NCBI RefSeq assembly: GCF_020520425.1 | Contig: NC_079491.1 | Location: 6,683,143 to 6,747,142 of the forward strand | Length of the DNA: 64,000 bases | Direction of reading: 5' to 3' | From: Spinacia oleracea | Lineage: Eukaryota; Streptophyta; Magnoliopsida; Caryophyllales; Amaranthaceae | Shown here: in pieces, positions 21,496 through 31,984 of the stretch | How positions within the stretch are numbered: the stretch's first letter is position 1 | Layout: each line of letters begins with the position of its first letter | Translations under genes and position numbers: made by a program | The notes under the pieces: generated by a model | Told to the model about the DNA's origin: nothing | The model's input: only the letters and a program-made list of their open reading frames with translations | The model's database searches: none

Positions 21496-24400
21496 ATGGG
21501 TTTGAGGAAGATTCCATGGGGAGGTCTTTTACTGAGTCGTTGGGTGTTCTTCTGCATTCTGTGCTTTAAAGCTGTTTGTGATGTACCAGAATTCTCTCTG
21601 AAGTTCTTGCAGGGTCCACCTCAGTTCTCACCTCTCAACTCAGCTTCATTTTCTTTTGAAGCTTCACTAGCAACCACAACTCAATCTTGCTCTGACTGTA
21701 GCTTCAATTGCAAGGTCTGATTAAATTGTGTGGTACAATATGGTTGTCTACTTTCTGAATTTGAACTGTTTGCTGTTATGATAGTTTATTTTAGTTCTGT
21801 GCAGTTAACTTACTATACATATTATGAGCTAGTAACATTGGACCCCTATTGACTCTGATCCTAGTATGTTGCATGCACAAAACTGGAGTTTTTGGATTAC
21901 TGAACTTTTAAAACACCTATTTATGTAATTATGTATGTTCTGTTACCATGAATAAATGAGGCCATGCAATTTTTCTTCTTGATATTCTCTGTTTGATAGC
22001 ACAAATAGTTGTGCATTTATTGTGAAATCAGTTTAATTAGAAAGATAAAAGTGCTAATTAAGTTGCTTTTCTTGGTTAACTTCTGCAGTTAGATGATGCT
22101 ATTGCCTCAGATTGTGGGGGAAAGAATGTTTCTTTCGTGGGGTTGCAGGATGGGTATCATAGCTTGCAGGTCTGCGCCAATGCATCTCAAGGAGTTCGTT
22201 GTGCTAGCTATAACTGGACTATAGGTAAAGAAAAAACTCTCTTATTCTTCCTTTGGTTGGATTAACATGTAGGCTCCGTTTGTTTCAACGAAAAACATTT
22301 TTAAAAGAAAATGATTTTCCATAGAAAACGATTTTCAAGGGAAAACATTAAAGGAGAATAGTTTTCCTTTGTTTGTTTCCTACAAGAAAAATTATAAAGA
22401 AAAAGAACATAGAAGTTGGAGTGAGAGGAGAGAAAAGGAAATCTAAGGGATTAGAGTGGAAAATGCGGCATTCCTTCTTTTCAAAGGAAAACTGGTTTTC
22501 CCCTAGCTTTGGAAAACTTTCCCCTAGCTTTGGAAAACTTGTTTCCCACCCTTAATAAAATAAACAAAGGAAAATGGGAAAATCATTTTCGGGGAAAGTG
22601 TTTTCAATCAAAACAAACGGAGCCGTAATTTTAGTTTCACAGAAAGTGCTGTCTATCTATCCTTGCTATTATGTTGATCCACACTCCACAGTAACATTTT
22701 ACCAAAAGATTATGATAAGTAGAAAATAAGCTTGTCTATTGGGAAGGCATGTTCATTAGTCTGTGCAAATGAGAAGCTTTTAAAAGTTTCTTTCGACATG
22801 TTCTTTTGTACGTTCATATGATAATGCTTGTGCTTGTATGATTGAAAAAGGGGTTTATCTAGGATGATGCCGATGATCAAAGATTCAAAAGTATTACAGC
22901 TCCAAACTAAATTTGCATATCTAATTTTCTTGTCTTTGTCATTTTCGATGTTTGCAATTGCAGATACAGTTCACCCTACAGCATACATTTCAGCTTCCAC
23001 ATCTTTCGCGAGCTCTCTCAATGTTACTGCGTATATTTCCTTCAGCGAACCTTGTAATGGTGGAGGTGGTGGCTTCAGGTGCTTATCTGTCAATGCCTGC
23101 AACGTGAGTAGGTGCTCAGCTTATATACTACTGAGTATCACAACTTGTCGGTGATGCCTTTATATTTTTATAAACCATTTCACTGATATGATAATCTTCT
23201 GTAACAGCTTCTTGTGTATGGTTCTGGTCAAGTTATACCAAATACACTTCAAATTATCCAACCAAACCTCAAATACTCAATAGTTATCAGTTTATCTCCT
23301 GATATTCAATATGGAAGGGCGGTACTTGTTATGGATAGAGGTTTCTGTACCGATAATGCTGGAAATCGTTTTATCAGACCAATAAATTCTACTTTCGTTG
23401 TACATTTTGGTGAGTATATGGATCAAAAGTTCTGTTTTCCAGCTTTTCTTCTTCTGAAATTTCCGATGTAGTTCCAGAAATTCATGAATTTCCTGTTGTT
23501 TGATGTGTATGTTTGATTGTTTAATGCAGATAGAAGAAGGGTTTCTGCTAGTCTAAGAACCCATGTGCCTGAAAAGCTGCTTCAGCTAGGTGGTGACACT
23601 AGAACTGTGCAGGCAACTAACAGTTTCAAGAATCTCAAAGTCTATCTTTACTTCACAGAGCCTGTGTCAAATACATCAACAGAAATTTTGAGTGCTATCA
23701 ATACAACACAGGGAATGCTTCGCCCTATTAACGGAAGTAGCCTTGCCAATAGAAGATTTGGATATATGGTTAGTCGGGATTAGAATTCAGTAATATATAT
23801 ATATATATATATTTTTTTTCATAGTTTCTTGCATTTGATGTTACTCAGACTCGGATATCTGTTCAAAAGTCAGACTCCACTTTTGAAAGAAAGTTCCTTT
23901 TTTGGTTAAAGTTGGAGTGCTAAGGATTTGATACCGATTCTTAAACTGAAATGAAGTAACATAGCTTACATTTTTATTCGAGGCTCTCTTTTCTTGCTAC
24001 TTACTTGTATTATACCTTCATTTCTATCTGCAGATTGAAAATATACCAGATGTTACCATTATTACAGTGAGCCTTAATTCAAGTGGTGTCATCAGTAGAC
24101 AGGGTTCTCCTGTTTCTCCAGTTGCTCCTGCTATATTTCTTTATGGTAAACTTAAAAGTTTTTCGTGAAAATTGATATCCTCTATTCTTCATATTACTCA
24201 ATCTGTCACATAATTTAACTTCTCACTTCAAAGTGGAACAGAAAGTAAGAGAAAATGGAAGTTTTCTTTCTCACATCTGTCATTTTTTCTGAAAGAAAAC
24301 TGCGTATTGTTTTTCCAGATTCAAAGAGGCCAGCAGTGAGGTTGAGCACAACCTCTAAAATGAAAACAAAAGATAGTAGTATTACAGTCTCAATTAAGTT

Positions 24401-27400
24401 TCTGAAACCAGTTTTCGGTTTCAATTCTAGCCACGTTTCTGTTTCTGGAGGTCACGTAGAGAGGCAAGTACTGTATATCAACTGCTCTTAAAATAATCAA
24501 TGTATCTTCCATTTCCAGCAACTTCATTTTTTTTTATCATTTCTAATTCACAGCTTCGAAGAAATGACTAAGAGTTTATACGTTGCAATAATACAAGCCT
24601 TCGAGGGTATACTGTCTGTCAGCGTTGCTGAAAATATGACTGCAGATGTTGCAGGGAATCCAAATTTGGCTTCTAATGTCTTACAAGTGAGGCACTGTAA
24701 GGATATTTAATTAAACCTTCTAATATCATAATATTCTGGCCTTTTTTTTCCTTCTCTATTAAATTTTAATATAAAGATTCTGATGATTATTTGAAACATT
24801 TTTTTTTGCAGATTCTTTGCCTATGATATCTACCATCTTTTGCATCATTGTTACAGCATTGTTCGTGGCAACATGTTTGGTAGCTGGTCTTCTCACTATA
24901 TCCACAGCAAGCCTACAGTCTGCTGGAGCATTTCCAAGATCATCATCCTCACTCACTTCTGACCCTACAAAGAATCTCTTTGTACGAAAAAAAAACTGAC
25001 CTTTTAAAGTTTTTATGCTTCCCTGATATCATATTTTACAACTTGAATTAGGCCTTGTTCTTTTTGGCTTAATTTCAGTTCCAGTACTTACTTTTCAGTT
25101 CAGTTCAGTTCAGTTCAGTTCAGTTCAGTTCAAAAGAACAAGGGCTCACTTTGCTATCCCTTCTTACACTAAAAATCACACTTCTTTCCCGTGATGCAGA
25201 GAATTGCGTGCTACATTCAAGTATTTGCATTCTCAAGGTGGCTAGCCGTCACTCTTCCTGTTGAGTATTATGAATTTACTCGAGGCATACAATGGAGTGT
25301 TCCCTACTTATGTCTTCCATGGGATAGCGACCATTCTCAACCCATGGGTTTCAGTCCCAACACCTCCATAAGTTCACATTTCTTTAGGAATGAACTTAAT
25401 AGCATTGCACAAACAGTACAATATGTCAAAGGCAACTTGAATAAAGCTGGAGTTGTTTATGGTGCTCCACTCACTGCAATGGAGTATAGATCTTTCTTTG
25501 AGGTCAGTAATAATTACAGTATGATCTCTAAAATTACAGTATGATCTCTAATAAGTTGGTTCTTCCCACTTTATTCCCCCTTTTTTCCTTAACACAGTTT
25601 TGTATGCTTTCAGAGCCAAAATATTATCCCAGAAGCTGAATACATAACAGGATCTGATAGTTCATCCAGGTAATCCTCTATGTTTTAAGGATTATCAGCA
25701 ATCACAAATCTTGAAATAAGCAGATTTGTTTTTGCCCTATTTGGCAATGGATCTAATTAGCGTTCGCATTAACAGTTAGCTGATTATCTTTTTGTTTAAC
25801 AGATTTGACTAGTTGTTTGTATAAATGTGTTTGGTAACACATAGAGGTTTGCTAAAACTTGTTAACTATTTTACTAAGTAAAATCACATTTATGGACATT
25901 TGTCTTTTATAGCATTTGTGTTTGATTTTATTAGGTAAGAATAGTAATTCAAGACAAAAATGTCTTTTACAATGTTACATTAACAATCCTCTAAGCAAAA
26001 TGAGAGGTTTAGCTCAATTCTCTTTTGAAAAATGAGAGGTTTGAGCTCAATCATCTTCAATAAGTGGTCCAAAGCTCTTAAAACCCCTAAACCTCTTTTT
26101 ACCAAAACAAGGCCTTGAACCGTACTTATAACTTTTGTTTTCTGATGTTTATAACTTAGATGGAAGGATTTTGAGAGGAGCATGTTCTGGTTGGCTATAA
26201 TCGGTGGCAGTTTGATCATACTCCATATTTTCCTTCTCTTAGTACTAAAGCTCAGAAGGAATTCCTCAAGAGTAAAGACTTATGGTGCTCTTGTATTACC
26301 GCGATTTGAGATATTCCTTATAATTCTAGCTGTACCTTGCATCTGTTTCGCTTCAGCAGTCATAATCAAAGGTCTGTCATTTACTTACTTTCTTTGTGTT
26401 TCTTGAACTTGAATTAATGTTCTCATTTTAATTTTAACTCTATTTATTTTTACTTTCATGATTACAGGGAAAACAACTGCAGGAACAATAATTGGTGTTC
26501 TACTACTGATTTTCACATCCTCTTTTCAACTAGCCTTATTTGTGTTCCTCTCTTATGGGATCACATTAGGATGGTTACTTCAATACAAGGAAGTTCATCA
26601 AGTAGGAAGAAAATTCCATTGGTATCAAGAACTAATCCGAGTTACCCTAGGTCCAGGTAAAAGGGGTCAATGGACATGGAAAAACCCAGCAAATTCCATA
26701 TACTTAACCAAGTTTGGCCCTTTATTCGAAGATCTTCGGGGCCCACCAAAGTACATGCTCTCAATGATCACAGGCACGAATCACATGCCGGTGGGCACAA
26801 TCATTGCCTCTGAAGACGAAACTGAAGATGCCGAAGCACCTTTTATTCAGAAATTGTTCGGTATTCTGAGAATTTACTACACCTTCCTCGAATCCATAAA
26901 ACGGTTCTTACTAGGAATTTTAGCCGGTTTATACTTTGAGAAACCGTTCTCTAAGTCTCCTGCTACAATATTGCTATGCATTACTTCATTCCAGCTTTTC
27001 TTCCTAGTACTTAAGAAGCCATACATCAAGAAAAAGGTGCAACTAGTTGAGATCATATCAATTGCTTGTGAAATGGGCATGTTTGGGGCTTGTTTGGCTT
27101 TATTAGACAGAGAATTCTCTACTGAAGCTGAGAGGGGAATTGGGATATTCATGCTTTCTCTGTTTTTATTCGGGTTTGTTTCTTTGATGATCAATGAGTG
27201 GTATGCTTTGTTTAAGCAAATACGAAAGCTTGACACTTTGAAGAAATCGTTTTTGGTGGGGTTAAGAACTGCTTTTGTAGGGTTCTTCCTACTCTTTGTT
27301 CCTGTAAAAAATGTCGACAAATGGATGCCAGAGGATATAGTAGAGCGAGATAACAGAGAAATTGGTAGACTGAATTCAACAGGTAATGAAAGAAGTAGTA

Positions 27401-27639
27401 GGAGCTCAAGCACGACTGATAAGCCATGGTTGAAACAACTGAGGGAAATGGCTAAGGCTAGCTTTAAAGAAGGAAGTTGGAATGCTGCAAATGATCCTTC
27501 AAGTAGTACTTCAAAATGGAGCGAGTTTTGGCGTGGGAAGAGTGGAAGTTCATCGTCAACTAAGACTCCTTCGTCTGATTTTAAGTCCAGGCCAAAGAGT
27601 TTGTATAAAGATTTGGAAGCCATTTTTGCATCCAAGTAA
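21496..27639 (+). CDS. Multi-pass membrane protein with bacterial-type Ig-like ectodomain, function unknown
   Basis: Thirteen exons close in phase to 1082 residues: 21496-21714, 22089-22224, 22964-23103, 23208-23409, 23530-23768, 24034-24145, 24319-24463, 24554-24696, 24812-24981, 25200-25502, 25614-25669, 26160-26371, 26468-27639. An N-terminal signal peptide (about 1-30) leads to a Cys- and N-glycosylation-rich ectodomain. Residues about 90-165 read like bacterial Ig/cadherin-like repeats (GLQDGYHSLQVCA... then DTVHPTAYISAS). Residues 349-445 match the bacterial Ig-like (Big_12-type) pattern: DSKRPAVRLSTT, FGFNSSHVSVSGG, ENMTADVAGNPNLASN. About nine hydrophobic helices follow, near 447-475, 631-654, 668-690, 696-728, 830-850, 857-877, 889-905, 918-940 and 955-975. 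A Ser-rich cytosolic tail ends the protein. The layout resembles fungal TRP-like/FLC channels, but that is only an analogy. Intron 7 uses a GC donor. MITEs sit in introns 2, 9 and 11. The start is ATG 21496, just before the signal peptide. Confidence 0.88.
22272..22624. mobile_element. MITE in intron 2 of the membrane-protein gene
   Basis: Inverted ends GGCTCCGTTTGTTT and AAACAAACGGAGCC enclose 353 bases, flanked by GTA on each side. The 3-bp duplication fits a PIF/Harbinger (Tourist-like) origin, though the usual target is TTA/TAA. The interior repeats GAAAAC/GTTTTC in both orientations, so the whole element can fold back. No coding capacity. Confidence 0.8.
25051..25145. mobile_element. Short MITE with CAGTT microsatellite in intron 9
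   Basis: Inverted ends GGCCTTGTTCTTTT and AAAAGAACAAGGGC bound only 95 bases. The centre is a TTCAG pentanucleotide repeat of about seven units. Flanks TTA and TCA could be a decayed Harbinger-type duplication. Confidence 0.65.
25734..26113. mobile_element. Decayed MITE in intron 11
   Basis: The left end GCCCTATTTGGCAA and the right end TTTACCAAAACAAGGC are imperfect inverted copies of the common plant GCCCTGTTTGGTAA terminus (hAT-like). Between them lie inverted, AT-rich sequence and no open frame. No clean target duplication remains. Confidence 0.5.
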
Positions 27640-27816
27640 GATCTGAGAAATGTATACTTATTACTTCCCCAAATATGTAATGTGAAACTCCATCACTGGA
27701 TGTTTATAAATGTTAAGACACATAGTTAATAAAAAAAAGTCTGATAGTTATGTCTGTTTTTACTTGGTTATATAAAAGATATCAGTTGGCTGCTCTAGAG
27801 AATAAGGGGTTTTTCT

Positions 27817-27867
27817 GTCCCACATTGAGAAGACAGAAGAGGATGAAGCAGCATGTTGGCATAAATA
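27817..27867 (+). promoter_or_regulatory. U2 snRNA promoter: USE and TATA-like box
   Basis: GTCCCACATTG at 27817-27827 (USE) and CATAAATAG near 27860 lie 32 bases apart. The TATA-like box is 32 bases before the U2 start, the polymerase II arrangement also seen here for U4 and U5. Confidence 0.85.
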
Positions 27868-27892
27868 GAGAGGTGCGTGCCTTGAACAAGTC

Positions 27893-28090
27893 ATACCTTT
27901 CTCGGCCTTTTGGCTAAGATCAAGTGTAGTATCTGTTCTTATCAGTTTAATATCTGATACGTGGGCCAATGGCCTACAACGATATTAAATTTATTTTTTA
28001 AGGGAGAAGGCCCATCACAGTAGCTTGCTGCTGGGGTCTTCAAGCGTCGCTCATGCGTTGCACTACTGCACGGGCCTGGCGCATCCCACC
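27893..28090 (+). ncRNA. U2: U2 spliceosomal snRNA gene
   Basis: U2 base-pairs with the intron branch site. The gene begins ATACCTTTCTCGGCCTTTTG and keeps the branch-site-recognition element GTGTAGTATCTG. The stem IIa/IIb region with TTAATATCTGATACGTGGGC, the Sm site in AAATTTATTTTTTAAGG, stem III and stem IV (GCACTACTGCACGGGCCTGGCGC) are all present, ending GCATCCCACC. Length 198 agrees with plant U2. No change is seen in any conserved block, so this copy should be functional. A minus-strand open frame across it is a shadow. Confidence 0.97.
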
Positions 28091-28816
28091 AATTCTATAC
28101 CAATTGTTTTTTTAATTTGCCATTTTTTACGATTTATGTAAAATTTAATTACCTTCACTCTGATTAAATATTATTTGTATTTATTTTATGGTTAATCTAA
28201 GCATGTATTTTAAAAATAATTTTTGGTTAATATGTTATTCTTGTATAATTTTTACATGAATAGAATTGGAGATACTTATATTTTTTGTTTTTAAGTATTT
28301 TAGGAACCTTAAAAAGTCAAATTAAGCATTTTGTATAGGAGTTTAAGTGCTACATATCTCAACCTATAAACGCACCAAACAATATCCACATTCCTAGTTC
28401 CCCACGGGTGTACTCCGGTAGAGTTGAGCAAGAAGCATGGTTGTCATGACAACTTGTAGAAAAAAAATTATAATATTATGTGATTTGGAAGGCTTTTGGA
28501 GGTTCGTTACTACATGCGTTTCAAAATGATCTTTACACTTTTCATTTTAGTTGGTTTCATAATGTTCTTACACTTCGTTTTAATATGTTTTTGACATGCA
28601 AATTACTAATTTACCCTTATTATCCCACAATATTTACATTTTTTCAATCACTTCCTCTGACTTCATTCATTTTTTTCTTACACCACCCATATTTTTTTAC
28701 ACATTTCCACTTTATCCGTATTTGATTATATTCAACCAACCTTTTCATGATGCTCCCATGACTCCTCGAACGACCCCGAATTCTTGAAGTGCTACCTAGC
28801 CAAAATATTGTGTAGA

Positions 28817-29548
28817 ATATTTTAGAGACCTAAGATAATGTAAAGGAAACTAGAAGGATCCCACTGAAGAGTATAGACTATAGAGGTAGAGTATACTAGG
28901 CATAAACTTGGGGCTTCCTATAAATAGGTACCACTCCTCTTGTAATAAACTAAAGGCATCAAGAATATACCAGTTGCAATGGGATGGAGAATGATGTAAA
29001 AAAAAAAAAATTATACAAATTATGTTGTTGAATTTTATTTATAGAAGTTTGTACTGTATCTATTAGTTAATTATCAAATTAAGATATCAGTTACAATGGG
29101 ATGGAGAATGATGTAAAAAAAAACTCTATACAAATTATGTTGTTGAATTTTATTTATAGAAGTTTGTATCTATTAGTTAATTATCAAATTAAGTACTCAT
29201 CATTGACATGGGTACAAAACAAAATATTATATTTATGGGGAGAAAGTACGTCGTACAGAAATTTTGAAATTCTTATCCAAATTACGAAAAATGGGAAAAT
29301 AAACTTTTTAAATTGCAGAGCTACAACAATTATACAAGTTTGGAGAAAAAACACTGAGAGGAAGCTTTCCGGTATGGATGAATAATATCTTATTTTTGTA
29401 AATCAAATCTAAAAGACCGTGTATAATACTACTTGGATGTTCTATTCTTTGCAAAACCAATCAAAACATAATCCATAAATATATTATTCATAGTTCTCTA
29501 TTTTTTTTATAGCTCCATACATGACACAGTCAATAAGTTGTTGTCAAC
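28817..29548. other. Spacer with a 117-bp tandem duplication
   Basis: No gene is recognised. Two near-identical tandem copies, about 28965-29083 and 29084-29193, each run from CAGTTRCAATGGGATGGAGA through TTTATTTATAGAAGTTTGTA to TTATCAAATTAAG. Similarity is high, so the event is recent. Confidence 0.7.
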
Positions 29549-30000
29549 GAAGCAAGGAGAACAACCTAAAGTCCCTCTCCACTTCATTTATTGTCGGAGT
29601 CTGTGTTGGGGTCTCCTCTACCATTTTGACATACCCGTGAGTTGGTGAAGACCCGATTAACCATACAGTTGTGTCGATGATTTTGTGAAGATTATTGGAG
29701 TGGTTACATATGCTGCGACCAATTATCGCACGTATGACACATTGCGGAAAGCATATAGTAAATTCTTCAAGCAAGAGACCATTTTGACATACCCGTGAGT
29801 TGGTGAAGACCCGATTAACCATACAGTTGTGTCGATGCTTTTGTGAAGATTATTGGAGTGGTTACATATGCTGCGACCAATTATCGTGCGTATGACACAT
29901 TGCGGAAAGCATATAGTAAATTCTTCAAGCAAGAGAAGATTGTAACATAGAAACAATGATCATTGGGTATGTGGCAGGTGCCATCTCCTACGACTTTCCC
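29549..30000 (+). pseudogene. Brittle1-type adenine nucleotide carrier pseudogene fragment
   Basis: Read across several frames, this stretch spells pieces of a plant Brittle1 (BT1) mitochondrial-carrier-family protein: KQGEQPKVPL, GVSSTILTYP, ELVKTRLTIQ, VDDFVKIIGV, TYAATNYRTYDTLRKAYSK, FFKQEKI and IETMIIGYVAGAIS. Frames shift between pieces, there is at least one in-frame stop (TYP*), and the segment between DDFVKI and IGV (the usual ...EGPAELYRG... part) is missing. The last 316 bases contain a tandem duplication of 158 bases (29621-29778 and 29779-29936). Only the central part of the gene is represented. The intron expected after RLTIQ in relatives is absent, but whether this is a retrocopy is uncertain. 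Confidence 0.75.
29621..29936. repeat. 158-bp tandem duplication inside the BT1 pseudogene
   Basis: The two units are nearly identical, each running from CCATTTTGACATACCCGTGA to TCTTCAAGCAAGAGA. They differ at only a few positions (for example ATGATTTTG versus ATGCTTTTG), so the duplication is much younger than the pseudogene. Confidence 0.9.
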
Positions 30001-30372
30001 TCTTTTTATGCGGGTTTGTACACATATTTGGAAAGCCATTTTTGCTAAGATTTGAGAAATGTATGATTTTTCTTATTTTAAATATATAATGGGATTGTTA
30101 TCCGTCAATTGATGTTTATGAATGTGTATCCACATCATTAATGACAAAAATATGATAGTTGTATCCATTTTACCGGTGATTATTATGGACTATGTAATGA
30201 AACTGATTTGCCTTCTGAGAGTCTCCGCCTTTCGAAGAGCTAAAACGTATTACTTCGTACAGACTCTATTTTGCTGTATTAAAGATATATCAGTAGGCTC
30301 ACTTATAGAGAAAAATGTGTTTTTATGTCCCATAAAAAAGATGGAACGAATGAAGCAGAAAGTTGGTATAAG

Positions 30373-30532
30373 ATTAAGTGTAGTATCTGGTCTTATCAGT
30401 TTAATATCGGAACGTGGGCCAATGACCCACAATGATATTAGGAGAAGTCCCAATTCTACTAGGGTCTTCGAGTGTCACCCATGCATTACACTATTAAAAT
30501 ACTAAGAGTTTTTCTTCACCTGGCGCATCCTA
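30373..30532 (+). pseudogene. U2 snRNA pseudogene
   Basis: The sequence aligns with the U2 gene from its branch-recognition segment (GTGTAGTATCTGGTCTTATC) to GGCGCATCC. About 48 bases spanning the TATA-to-start interval and the 5' end of U2 are deleted. The Sm-site block is missing and many substitutions have accumulated. The former USE reads GTCCCATAAAA. It cannot yield a normal U2. Confidence 0.88.
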
Positions 30533-30842
30533 AAGAGTCTAGAATTTTTTTACCAAGAGTCTAGATCATGTTAATGTTGTAATTATGTATACGTGTATAA
30601 TGTTGTCACTATTCTTTATCAATTTTGAGTAAACATAATTTTTTATTGGTTAATCTCAACATGTATTTCCAATGGGCTATTTTTTAAAAATATGTAATTA
30701 AAAACATTCATTGTCTAGATAATGTAGAAAATCAACATAATGTATTATGAAATGGAGGAAGTGTGATTTTCTATAATCTATACTTCTCCTGTTGTTTTAA
30801 TTAATTAAAAAAGGTTTAATGAGTAACGCGTAACCTCATTAA

Positions 30843-31519
30843 CGCCCCGTTTAGTTAACCTTATTTCTCTTTATCTGGTCTTATCTGATCTGAACTTATC
30901 TAATCTGATATGATTTGATCTAAACTTATTTTTTTTCTGATCTGATCTGATATGACCTGATCTGGACATGATCTGAACATATCGATTCTGATCTGGACAT
31001 ATCGATTTTGATCTGCACATGCAGGAGAGGAGAAGGCCTGCACAACCACAACAACAGAAAAAGGCTTAGGTTCCCATGGTTCATGGCCTATACAGATCAG
31101 TTCTGATCTGGACATGATCTGTACAAATCAGTTCTGATTTAGACATGATATGTACATATCGATTCTGATTTGAACATGATATGTACATATCAGCTATGAT
31201 CTGGACATAATCTGATCATATCGGTTATGATGAGGACATATCGGTTCAGATCTAGACAATAACATTTTTTTATTAAAGAAAATATAGTAATAAAATAATA
31301 GTAATAATAACAATGATATAAATATATACCAATAATAAATAAAATGAAATAATAATAATCATCTTATCTAATCTGATCTCATCCGATCTGAATTTATTTT
31401 TCTGATCTGATCTGATCAAACTTAATTTTTTTTTAATCTAATATGATCTAATTTGATCTGATATGATTAAACCTGAAATAAGTAATAAGGTCCTGAAATA
31501 AGGTGAACTAAACAGGGTC
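30843..31519. mobile_element. Harbinger-type MITE with CTGAT repeat interior
   Basis: Inverted ends GTTTAGTTAACCTTATTTC and GAAATAAGGTGAACTAAAC enclose 677 bases flanked by TAA on both sides, a PIF/Harbinger-type target. The interior is dominated by CTGATCTGAT and TCTGATCTGGACAT-type tandem phrases, plus TACATATCGATTCTGAT units. Copy A of the segmental duplication lacks this element. Confidence 0.8.
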
Positions 31520-31957
31520 TAAATCGCGTGTGTGGAATGACTACTTGTAAGAAACGGATAGAGTGCGATATATATTTTATGTGAATAGAATTGGAGATAT
31601 TTATATTTTTTTTGCTGTAAGTAGTTTAAGAACCGTATAAATTCAAATTGAGCATTTTGTAAAGGATTTTCGGTGCTACACATCTTAACCTATCGACGTA
31701 CCAAGCAATATCCACATTTCTAGTTCCCCACGGGTGTTAATAGCGGCAATGTGTCAAAGACTTTGTGGCATAGCGGCAACATAAGGGGAAAATCTGGGCA
31801 CAACCTTCTCTGTAGAGTTGAGTATGGAGAAGCATGGTTGTGTAGGGGAAAATCTACTATTATGGGATGTGGAAGGCTTTTGGAGGTTCATTCTTGGATG
31901 ATGCTCCAATGACTTTCTAGAATAATCCTGAATCCTTGAAGTGCTAATTAGTCAAAA

Positions 31958-31984
31958 TTAGATTAGATCTCGTGCACGCACGGA
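31958..31984 (-). mobile_element. Helitron 3' terminus (minus orientation)
   Basis: On the minus strand the sequence reads CGTGC-GT-GCACG, then 9-10 bases, then CTAA followed by T, a Helitron-like 3' end. The element would extend to higher coordinates. Support comes from the paralogous segment: copies A and B match up to ...TCAAAA and diverge at precisely this point (copy A continues ATATTGTG), so copy A acts as an empty site. Confidence 0.6.

Larger units (their letters stand above)
27610..28816. repeat. Segmental duplication, copy A (contains U2 gene)
   Basis: This segment, from the last codons of the membrane-protein gene through the U2 gene and its downstream flank, recurs in diverged form at 30025-31957. 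Shared markers in order include GGAAGCCATTTTTGC, the U2 body, GAATAGAATTGGAGATA, TAGTTCCCCACGGGTGT, GGAAGGCTTTTGGAGGTTC and TTGAAGTGCTA. Copy A has gained a decayed Stowaway-like fragment at about 28505-28740. Confidence 0.85.
30025..31957. repeat. Segmental duplication, copy B (contains decayed U2)
   Basis: Diverged partner of 27610-28816, in the same orientation about 2.4 kb downstream. It starts with the 3' end of the membrane-protein gene (GGAAAGCCATTTTTGCTAAG) and runs through the U2 remnant to TTGAAGTGCTAATTAGTCAA. It is interrupted by a MITE (30843-31519) and ends exactly at a Helitron terminus. Confidence 0.85.

Noticed and set aside
26877-27635. 252-residue minus-strand open frame
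   Set aside because: Antisense of the long last exon of the membrane-protein gene. Codon structure and homology support the plus strand.
27760-27969. 69-residue minus-strand open frame at the U2 promoter and gene
   Set aside because: Shadow of the U2 gene and its USE/TATA region.
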